Under the pieces are notes generated by a model. That model worked only from the letters and a program-made list of their open reading frames with translations. It had not been told where the DNA came from and made no database searches. Made by a program: the position numbers and the translations under genes. A stretch of 27,929 nt of DNA from DAIDJM01 sp964250215 (lineage in GTDB: Bacteria > Pseudomonadota > Alphaproteobacteria > Acetobacterales > Acetobacteraceae). The stretch spans positions 1-27,929 of the forward strand of contig CAXUEX010000020.1 in assembly GCA_964250215.1 (NCBI GenBank). The letters are read 5' to 3'. Numbering within the stretch: the stretch's first letter is position 1; each line of letters begins with the position of its first letter. Below, piece by piece: positions 22,901 through 27,929 of the stretch.

Positions 22901-24174
22901 GGCGCCGGGGCCGGGCGCCGGGCCGAACGCCGTGCGGCATCGGGCGGGGCAGCCGCATAGGCTTCGCGGCAAGCGGCGGTTTCCGCCAGCAGCGCCGGCA
23001 GCGCGCGGCGTGACGGCATGCGCGAGGCGAAATTCAGCAGTCCCCAGCGCGTCTCCGCCGCGATCCAAAGCGTTTCGTCCGCTGCCACCCGCCGCGTGTC
23101 CGGTGGCGCGCCCGCCGCGGCATCCAAAAGAATCGTGGCGATGCCGCAGGCGGCGAGCCGCCGCAGCGTCCAGCTATGCTCGGGATCGTTGCCATCCACC
23201 CAAGCGATCGCCGCCAGCCGCAGCAGCAGCGGCAGGGATTCCAGCCGTGTCAGCCGCGCGATAAAGCTCTGCGGCAGCACCCGGGCCGGATCCGGCGCCG
23301 CATTCCGCACGCGCGCGATCAGCCGCCGGATCAGTCCGATCTGGCCGGGATAGTTGAACGGCAGCACAAGCAGACGCAGAAGCGGCCTAGCCGCGTCCTG
23401 CAACTCGGCCAGCCGCACCAGCAATTCGGGCACGATGCTTCCGGGATCGTCGAGATTCCACGGCAACAGCACGAACGGCGTGAAGGTGAGCTGGCTTTCG
23501 CGCATCACCTCGCGCAGATGCGCCGACCGGGCCCGCACCGGCCCGGCAGCCCAGTGGGCGGAATTGAATTCGGCAAAGCTCACCAGGTCGAGTCCCGGGT
23601 GCTGCGGGTCGGGCGGTCGGGGTGCGCGCCTGGCGTGCTGCACATCGGCATTGATGCAGGCGGCCGGGAGCAGGCTTGTGGGCAAGACCTCGCCCGTGGT
23701 GGTGCTGAACGGCGCGACCCCGGCCGAATAGACAAAGGCGCGGCGCACCGCGGCGGGCAGCACGCGGCCTGAGGCCAGCGGGTGCGCGCTGGTGGTGACC
23801 GGCCCGGATACCGGCACCTCGGCGAGCACCGCGCCGTTGCGCGCCGGCTTGAGCACCCGGCCGACGCGCGCGCTGCCGAACCGCAAATGCACCGGTCGGC
23901 TGGCCGAGGCACCCGGCACCAGCGCCGCGAGCGGCGCCAGGCTTTCGGCCGTGGAAAACATCTCGGGCAGCGGCGTGAACAGCAGCCTCGGCTGCAGCGC
24001 CGGAAACGCCGCGGCGAAAGCCGAAAGCTGCGCTTCGTAGCCGAGCAGGCATTGTGGCAACGCGAGCTGCGCCACCGGCAGCATCGCCCGGTGGTGCGGC
24101 CGCAGCGGTCCCGGGCAACTCAGCAGGATGGCGGGCGCGTCGTCCCAGGCGCGGAACGGGGAAGGGCTTGGCAT
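22897..24174 (-). CDS. Unrecognised 425-residue protein, coupled to GT4
   Basis: I do not recognise this protein. It is rich in alanine, leucine, proline and arginine and has no signal peptide or clear membrane helix. The N-terminus has ILLSCPGPLRPHH, and the second half contains many hydrophobic strand-like stretches such as LLRLLVLPFNYPG and AAIAWVDGN. The stop overlaps the GT4 start by 4 nt, so the two are likely made together. Its ATG at 24174 faces the divergent DUF4214-like gene, 50 bases away, and both could share a regulatory region. A role in glycan synthesis is inferred only from this context. Composition and stop-free length support a real gene. Confidence 0.75.
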   Translation of the reverse strand: MPSPSPFRAWDDAPAILLSCPGPLRPHHRAMLPVAQLALPQCLLGYEAQLSAFAAAFPALQPRLLFTPLPEMFSTAESLAPLAALVPGASASRPVHLRFGSARVGRVLKPARNGAVLAEVPVSGPVTTSAHPLASGRVLPAAVRRAFVYSAGVAPFSTTTGEVLPTSLLPAACINADVQHARRAPRPPDPQHPGLDLVSFAEFNSAHWAAGPVRARSAHLREVMRESQLTFTPFVLLPWNLDDPGSIVPELLVRLAELQDAARPLLRLLVLPFNYPGQIGLIRRLIARVRNAAPDPARVLPQSFIARLTRLESLPLLLRLAAIAWVDGNDPEHSWTLRRLAACGIATILLDAAAGAPPDTRRVAADETLWIAAETRWGLLNFASRMPSRRALPALLAETAACREAYAAAPPDAARRSARRPAPAP

Positions 24175-24224
24175 GCAATCGGCGTGTACCGGTGCGGCCC
24201 GGCCCTGGCCAGACGCGGAACGCG

Positions 24225-24857
24225 ATGGGATACAGTCACATGCAAGCGGCGGTGCAGGCGGTTTCCGGCAATCACTTGCTCGGCTGGGCGCGCGATCCCG
24301 GCGCCCAGGGGCCTGCCATCGTGCAGATTTTCGCGGCTGGAACGCTGCTGGCGGAAGCCCCGGCGCAATGGTTCCGCCCGGAATTGCTGCAAGCCGGAAT
24401 CGGCCACGGCCATTACGGATTCCGTGCCCGGCTGCGCCCGCCCGCGCCCTCCGGCGAGATAGAGATCACGCTGCATCTGCCGCGGGCCGGCGAAAGCCTA
24501 GTGGCGCGGATCGCTCTGCCGCACAGGCCGCCCGCGTCGGCGGCAAGCGTGGAAAGCCTGATCGAAACCCCGCCCGGCTGGACGGTGCAGCACGTGCGGG
24601 CAGCACCGGACTGCCTAGACCTTGCCGCCAATCTGGCAGCGATGGGGGCGCCGCGCTTCGTCGATATGGTCTTCCATTTTGCGCTACGGCGGTGGCCGGC
24701 GCCGCACGAAGCGCAGTTCTATGGCCGCCTGATCGAAGCTCGCGAGATATCGCCGAACGAGTTGCTTCTGGAGCTGCTGGATGGCCGGGAGCGCGCCGAA
24801 CTCGATGCCGCGCTGGCGTCGCCCTGGGATCCCGAGTTTCCGTTCCTGGCGATCTGA
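24225..24857 (+). CDS. DUF4214-like protein of surface-glycan region
   Basis: From ATG 24225 the protein has 210 residues; ATG 24240 in frame is an alternative, and frames further upstream overlap the divergent gene. The N-terminal 90 residues are strand-rich (VSGNHLLGWARDPG, VQIFAAGTLL, GEIEITLHLP), perhaps a small beta domain. The C-terminal part FVDMVFHFALRRWPAPHEA resembles the DUF4214 domain, which is seen in surface and secreted proteins and some glycosyltransferases. No signal peptide is evident. The next gene begins 49 bases later. Function is unknown. The DUF4214 likeness is a pattern judgment from the spacing of hydrophobic residues and the 'RRWPA' turn. Confidence 0.65.
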   Translation: MGYSHMQAAVQAVSGNHLLGWARDPGAQGPAIVQIFAAGTLLAEAPAQWFRPELLQAGIGHGHYGFRARLRPPAPSGEIEITLHLPRAGESLVARIALPHRPPASAASVESLIETPPGWTVQHVRAAPDCLDLAANLAAMGAPRFVDMVFHFALRRWPAPHEAQFYGRLIEAREISPNELLLELLDGRERAELDAALASPWDPEFPFLAI

Positions 24858-24906
24858 TGCGAGCGTCGGCCTTGGTTGGCCGCGTTGTGGGCGGTAAGCG
24901 GATCGG

Positions 24907-25845
24907 ATGAGCGAGATTTCCTGGCCGGACCGCGCGCACCGGCTGCTTGGCGAATTGATGCCGGTTTCGGTGATCGTGGCCGGCCAGGGCGCGACAGAGG
25001 TAGCGGCGGCACTGCGCACAGCCGGGACCGAGGCCGTGGTGGTCGCCGACGGAGCCCCGGAGCCCTGCGACCTGGCGCTGCTGCTGTCGGGGAGCCGCGC
25101 GGATGATCCAGCGATGCGCGATCTGGCGGCGAAACTGACCGCCATCACGGATCGCATCCTTCTGGTGCCGGAAACGGATCGAGGAACCGATGGCGGCCTC
25201 GCGGAGGCGACCGCCTGGTTCGAGCTGTTCGCCGAGCGCGGCTTCCAGCCGGTGCTGGAATACGATGCGGCCTTTCTGGGTGCCGGCGCCTTTCTGGTGG
25301 ACCGCAACGCCGTGGCGGCGGAAGCCGAACTCGCCGACTTTACCGAACGACTCGGCACCAGCGCCGCGCCCGCGCTGCCAGCCGCGGCACCGCTGCCCGA
25401 TCCGGAACTTGCGGAACTGCGCCGCCAACTCGCCGCGCGCAGCGGCGAGCTTGAATTATTGGGCGCGGAACTGGCCGACGCCCGGGCACAGGCCGAAGCC
25501 TGGGCGCCGCTGCGCCGCTGGGTGGAGGCGTGCGCCCGGGCGGGGCGGAAACCCACGAAGCCATCGCGGCTGCGGCGCTGGCTGTGGCGGCGCACGCGCC
25601 GTGGCCGGAAGCTGATGGATGCCGAGGACATCCGCCATTCGGAGCTGTTCGACCCGGCCTGGTATATCGCCAGCCACCCCGATCTGGCGGAGGTTGGGGG
25701 CGACCCGGTGCTGCACTATCTGCGCCACGCCGCCACCGCCGATCCGGGGCCCTGGTTCGATACGCAAGCCTATCTGCGCGACCACCCGGAACTCGATCCC
25801 GTGGCAACAAATCCGCTGCTGCACGCAATCCGGCGAAGCCGGTGA
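24907..25845 (+). CDS. Coiled-coil protein with tandem 27-residue FD-x-x-Y repeats
   Basis: The 312-residue protein has three parts. Residues 1-160 are a mixed alpha/beta region (MPVSVIVAGQGATEV, ALLLSG, RILLVPETD, WFELFAERGFQPV) that may be a degenerate Rossmann or methyltransferase-like domain. Residues 165-205 form a likely coiled coil (LAELRRQLAAR and following). After a basic stretch (RRWLWRRTRRGRK), residues 248-274 and 284-310 are two copies of a repeat beginning FDPAWYIASHPDL and FDTQAYLRDHPEL. Such repeats occur in bacterial glycosyltransferase-associated and rhamnan-synthesis-like proteins. There is no signal peptide. ATG 24907 is preceded by a weak GGTAAGCGG. It probably belongs with the export lipoprotein that follows; its own role is unknown. 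Confidence 0.7.
   Translation: MSEISWPDRAHRLLGELMPVSVIVAGQGATEVAAALRTAGTEAVVVADGAPEPCDLALLLSGSRADDPAMRDLAAKLTAITDRILLVPETDRGTDGGLAEATAWFELFAERGFQPVLEYDAAFLGAGAFLVDRNAVAAEAELADFTERLGTSAAPALPAAAPLPDPELAELRRQLAARSGELELLGAELADARAQAEAWAPLRRWVEACARAGRKPTKPSRLRRWLWRRTRRGRKLMDAEDIRHSELFDPAWYIASHPDLAEVGGDPVLHYLRHAATADPGPWFDTQAYLRDHPELDPVATNPLLHAIRRSR
25648..25836 (+). repeat. Two tandem 27-residue protein repeats
   Basis: Copy 1 is at 25648-25728 and copy 2 at 25756-25836, separated by nine residues. Both follow the pattern FD-x-x-x-Y-x-x-x-HP-(D/E)-L ... (D/N)P-(V/L)-LH-x-(L/I)-R. The DNA copies have diverged, so this is an old duplication. Confidence 0.8.
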
Positions 25846-25889
25846 TCTTGGAGATTGAAATAAGCGTCAGGCTATGAACAGCCTTCGCG

Positions 25890-26600
25890 GTGTGGTCTCG
25901 ATGGCGAATCGGTTTGGTCGCGCTGGCGCTGCTTGCCGGCTGCACCGCCACGCCCGCTGCCCCTCCGCCGGTGCCGCCGCCGCAAGCCGCCGCCCCGGAT
26001 TACCGCGTGCAGGTAGGCGACGTTCTGGGGCTGCGGCTGTTTCTCACGCCGGAACTGGATGAGGATTTAATCGTGCGGCCGGACGGCCGGATCACCACCA
26101 CGCTGGCCGAAGCGGTGCCAGCCGCTGGGCGCACGCCGGAACAGATCGCCGCCGATCTGCGCACGATCTATGGCCGGGAGCTCAAGGATCCGCGGCTGAC
26201 TGTGGAGGTGCGCTCGCCGCAGCCCACTCGCGTGTATGTGGCGGGCGAGGTGCTGATCCCGGGCGAACTCAGCACGGCCGGCCCGCCGCCCACGCTGCTG
26301 CAGGCGGTTTCCCGCGCCGGCGGACTGCGCCCCACCGGCGATCCGGACGCGGTGTTCGTGGTGCGCCACGGCAATAACGATCGGCCGCAGGTGATCCGGA
26401 CCGATTACGCGGCGGCCGCCACCGGCGGCAATCCAGCGGCCGATCTGCTTCTGGCGCCGTTCGATGTGGTGGTGGTTCCGAAAACCGGCATCGCCCGCGT
26501 GTATCTCTGGGTGAACCAGCACATCCAGCAATTCGTGCCGGTTACCTGGGGCTTCGCCTACAATCTCAACCCTGTGGTGAACAACACGCAGCATCCCTGA
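25890..26600 (+). CDS. Wza/GumB-like polysaccharide export lipoprotein
   Basis: The protein is an outer-membrane export channel subunit of the Wza/GumB family. From GTG 25890 (236 residues) the signal peptide runs through IGLVALALLAGC, a lipobox with Cys18. The mature part then has a proline-rich linker. A Poly_export domain (DYRVQVGDVLGLRLFLTPELD to LTVEVR) and an SLBB domain (RVYVAGEVLIPGEL to VVRHG) follow. It is shorter than Wza (about 380), having one SLBB domain only, as in short GumB-like members. The start is not certain: GTG has no clear ribosome-binding site, and an ATG at 25874 opens a different frame. It lies in a glycan region with GT4 and galE, and probably helps secrete an exopolysaccharide. 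Confidence 0.9.
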   Translation: MWSRWRIGLVALALLAGCTATPAAPPPVPPPQAAAPDYRVQVGDVLGLRLFLTPELDEDLIVRPDGRITTTLAEAVPAAGRTPEQIAADLRTIYGRELKDPRLTVEVRSPQPTRVYVAGEVLIPGELSTAGPPPTLLQAVSRAGGLRPTGDPDAVFVVRHGNNDRPQVIRTDYAAAATGGNPAADLLLAPFDVVVVPKTGIARVYLWVNQHIQQFVPVTWGFAYNLNPVVNNTQHP

Positions 26601-26619
26601 TCGCGGGCCAGCTTTGCAC

Positions 26620-26642
26620 AACGGCCGCCACTCAGCGGCGTT
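26620..26642 (+). terminator. Possible hairpin after the export lipoprotein gene
   Basis: AACG-(G)-CCGC-CACTCA-GCGG-CGTT forms an eight-pair stem with one bulge, 20 bases after the lipoprotein stop and before galE. No T tract follows, so it may be an attenuating or RNA-stabilising structure instead of a true terminator. Confidence 0.3.
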
Positions 26643-26664
26643 GGCGCGCGGACGCGGGTTGCGC

Positions 26665-26670
26665 AAAGGA
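26665..26670 (+). promoter_or_regulatory. Ribosome-binding site that sets the galE start
   Basis: AAAGGA lies six bases before ATG 26677. It favours this ATG over in-frame codons upstream (such as 26614). Confidence 0.6.
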
Positions 26671-26676
26671 TCAGGG

Positions 26677-27672
26677 ATGGGCCGATATCTCGTCACCGGC
26701 GGCGCCGGCTATGTCGGCAGCCACCTGGTTCTGGCGCTGCTGGATCGCGGCGATCGGGTGGTGGTGCTGGACAATCTGCGCACCGGCCATCGCGAAGCAG
26801 TGCCGCCGCAGGCCGATTTTGTGCAAGCCGATCTTGCCGACGCGGAAGCGCTCGATGGTGTGCTGGCGCAGGGTCCGTGGGATGCGGTGTTCCATTTCGC
26901 GGCGCTCTCCCTGGTGGGCGAGAGCATGCGCGCGCCGTTCCGTTATTTTTCCGAAAACGCCGGCACCGGCTTTCGGCTCATCGACGCCTGCGTGCGGCAC
27001 GGCGTGCGAAAATTCGTGCTCTCGTCCACCGCCGCGCTGTTCGGCAATCCCGAACGCATGCCGATCGACGAGGCCGAGTGCATCGATCCCGGGTCACCCT
27101 ACGGCGAGAGCAAGCACATGATCGAGCGTGCGCTGCTCTGGGCCGAGTGGACATCCGGGCTGCGTTCGGCGTGCCTGCGCTATTTCAACGCGGCGGGGGC
27201 CGATCCCGGGGGCCGCGCGGGGGAGGACCACCGGCCGGAGACGCATCTGGTGCCGCTGGTGATCGACGCGGCGCTTGGGTTGCGGCCGGAGATCGCGGTG
27301 TTCGGCGATGATTACCCGACGCCGGACGGCACCTGCATCCGCGACTATATCCATGTGGCCGATCTGGCGGATGCACATTTACGCGTGCTGGAACCGCTCG
27401 AGACGCGTTCCGTGATATACAACCTCGGCAACGGCACGGGCTATTCCGTGCTGGAGGTGATCCGTACGGTGGAACAGGTGAGCGGCCGCCGCGTGCCGGT
27501 GCGGCTGGCTGGCCGGCGGGCCGGCGATCCGGCGCGTCTTGTTGCGTCATCGGCGCTGTTGCGGCGGGAGACCGGGTGGCGGCCGGGGTTTGCCGATTTG
27601 CCGACGATCGTGCGGCACGCGCTGGCTTGGCGCGAGGCGCATCCCGCGGGCTATGCCGGGGCCGGCGAATAG
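26677..27672 (+). CDS. galE: UDP-glucose 4-epimerase
   Basis: GalE interconverts UDP-glucose and UDP-galactose using tightly bound NAD, supplying galactose units for surface polysaccharides. The 331-residue product has the Rossmann motif VTGGAGYVGSH, the NAD-binding VVLDNLRTGH, the catalytic SSTAALFG (Thr118 at the Ser/Thr position) and YGESK (Tyr142, Lys146). The later FGDDYPTPDGTCIRDYIHV and YNLGNGTGYSVLEV are close to the GalE consensus. The active-site neighbour usually written ATVYG is AALFG here. ATG 26677 has AAAGGA six bases upstream. The neighbouring polysaccharide export and GT genes support a role in sugar-donor supply. Confidence 0.95.
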   Translation: MGRYLVTGGAGYVGSHLVLALLDRGDRVVVLDNLRTGHREAVPPQADFVQADLADAEALDGVLAQGPWDAVFHFAALSLVGESMRAPFRYFSENAGTGFRLIDACVRHGVRKFVLSSTAALFGNPERMPIDEAECIDPGSPYGESKHMIERALLWAEWTSGLRSACLRYFNAAGADPGGRAGEDHRPETHLVPLVIDAALGLRPEIAVFGDDYPTPDGTCIRDYIHVADLADAHLRVLEPLETRSVIYNLGNGTGYSVLEVIRTVEQVSGRRVPVRLAGRRAGDPARLVASSALLRRETGWRPGFADLPTIVRHALAWREAHPAGYAGAGE

Positions 27673-27675
27673 ACC

Positions 27676-27729
27676 CCGCGGGCTGTCGTGAGGATCGTCG
27701 TCATCGGTATAGACCAGCCTTCTTGGCAC
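27676..27729 (-). pseudogene. Possible ParE/RelE-type toxin remnant
   Basis: A GTG at 27729, 12 bases after the antitoxin stop, opens PRRLVYTDDDDPHDSPRG, resembling the start of some RelE/ParE toxins. The frame then runs into the antisense strand of galE at 27672 and carries no further toxin-like sequence. At most about 18 codons of a toxin would remain. The likeness is short and could be chance. Confidence 0.3.
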
Positions 27730-27741
27730 GCGACCGCCGGG

Positions 27742-27929
27742 TCAGCGGCCGGCATAGGGCACGGGCCGTTCGTGGTCGGTGCCGATGCTCTCGATCCAGG
27801 CATCGACGTCGGCCTCATCGACGATGTGGCCGGCGGCGATCGAGGCGTCGGCTTCGGCGATGCGCGCGGCTTCCCAGGCGAGGCGGGCCTGGCGTTCGGC
27901 GTTGGTCTGCGCGGGATGGGGGGGCGGAA
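27742..27929 (-). CDS. RHH-type antitoxin C-terminal part, 5' partial
   Basis: The frame is open from the right edge to the TGA at 27744-27742, giving the last 61 residues. They contain a charged helix (ERQARLAWEAARIAEAD), then AGHIVDEADVDAWIES and a final IGTDHERPVPY. This 'W-(I/L)-x-S-x-G-T-(D/E)-H-E-x-P-x-P' tail is familiar from ribbon-helix-helix/CopG-like antitoxins paired with RelE/ParE toxins. The N-terminal DNA-binding part is outside the window. A toxin gene would be expected just downstream on this strand, but only a short possible remnant is visible before galE. It might otherwise be a stand-alone regulator. Confidence 0.6.
   Translation of the reverse strand, partial: PPPHPAQTNAERQARLAWEAARIAEADASIAAGHIVDEADVDAWIESIGTDHERPVPYAGR

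Noticed and set aside
24867..24882. CGGCC-TTGGTT-GGCCG hairpin between two glycan genes
   Set aside because: A five-pair GC stem is expected by chance in such DNA and no T tract follows.
25874..26062. Short plus-strand open frame overlapping the export lipoprotein
   Set aside because: No domain and shadow-like composition; it ends inside the Poly_export domain. Kept only as a note on the uncertain start.
1..27929. tRNA, rRNA, CRISPR arrays, insertion sequences, prophage genes
   Set aside because: No conserved RNA sequence, regularly spaced repeat, transposase or phage gene was seen by eye on either strand. A covariance-model search was not possible here.

Overview
The window is about 28 kb of high-GC DNA packed with genes on both strands. 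Family-level matches (a SdhCDAB order with alphaproteobacterial SdhC and SdhD signatures, adrenodoxin-type ferredoxin, Asd, GshB, Wza-like export lipoprotein) and the high GC suggest an alphaproteobacterium, most likely Acetobacteraceae. The family assignment is an impression from protein style, not a search result. I see no rRNA, tRNA, CRISPR array or insertion sequence. No stretch longer than about 300 bases lacks a gene. The 257 bases after galE hold a partial antitoxin and a possible toxin remnant.

Layout. (1) 1-4348, plus strand: a tight run of a TonB C-terminal protein (5' end outside the window), an ExbB-type proton channel, a secreted YncE-like beta-propeller, a secreted AppA-like histidine acid phosphatase/phytase and gshB. 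(2) 4320-8435, minus strand: sdhC-sdhD-sdhA-sdhB followed by a tyrosine-phosphatase-like gene. A promoter-like sequence lies upstream of sdhC, with an FNR/FixK-like palindrome over its -10. (3) 8558-9688, plus strand: an orphan GT-A-like protein ending in a hairpin shared with the convergent gene. (4) 9712-24174, minus strand: 14 consecutive genes. In transcription order these are an orphan, a GT4 glycosyltransferase, ferredoxin-NADP reductase, a Tat-exported solute-binding-like protein, a b-type cytochrome, a Tat/lipoprotein molybdopterin oxidoreductase, a DUF2064/TIGR04282 transferase, a multi-TM GT-C enzyme, a radical SAM/SPASM protein, a DPM1-like GT2, a [2Fe-2S] ferredoxin, an MFS carrier, asd and a GH31 glucosidase. 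(5) 24225-27672, plus strand: surface-polysaccharide genes (a DUF4214-like protein, a coiled-coil protein with two tandem 27-residue repeats, a Wza-like lipoprotein and galE). (6) The right edge: a partial RHH-type antitoxin on the minus strand.

The most interesting part is the seven-gene cassette at 14814-20806. Every junction overlaps by up to 4 nt, abuts, or is separated by one base, which implies strong translational coupling. It joins a periplasmic redox module (solute-binding protein, cytochrome b, Mo enzyme) to a lipid-linked sugar module (nucleotidyl/glycosyl transferase-like DUF2064, DPM1-like GT2, GT-C) and a radical SAM enzyme. Ferredoxin and ferredoxin reductase genes flank it and could supply its electrons. 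I infer a pathway that makes and then oxidises or modifies a surface or periplasmic glycan or glycolipid. The product is unknown to me.
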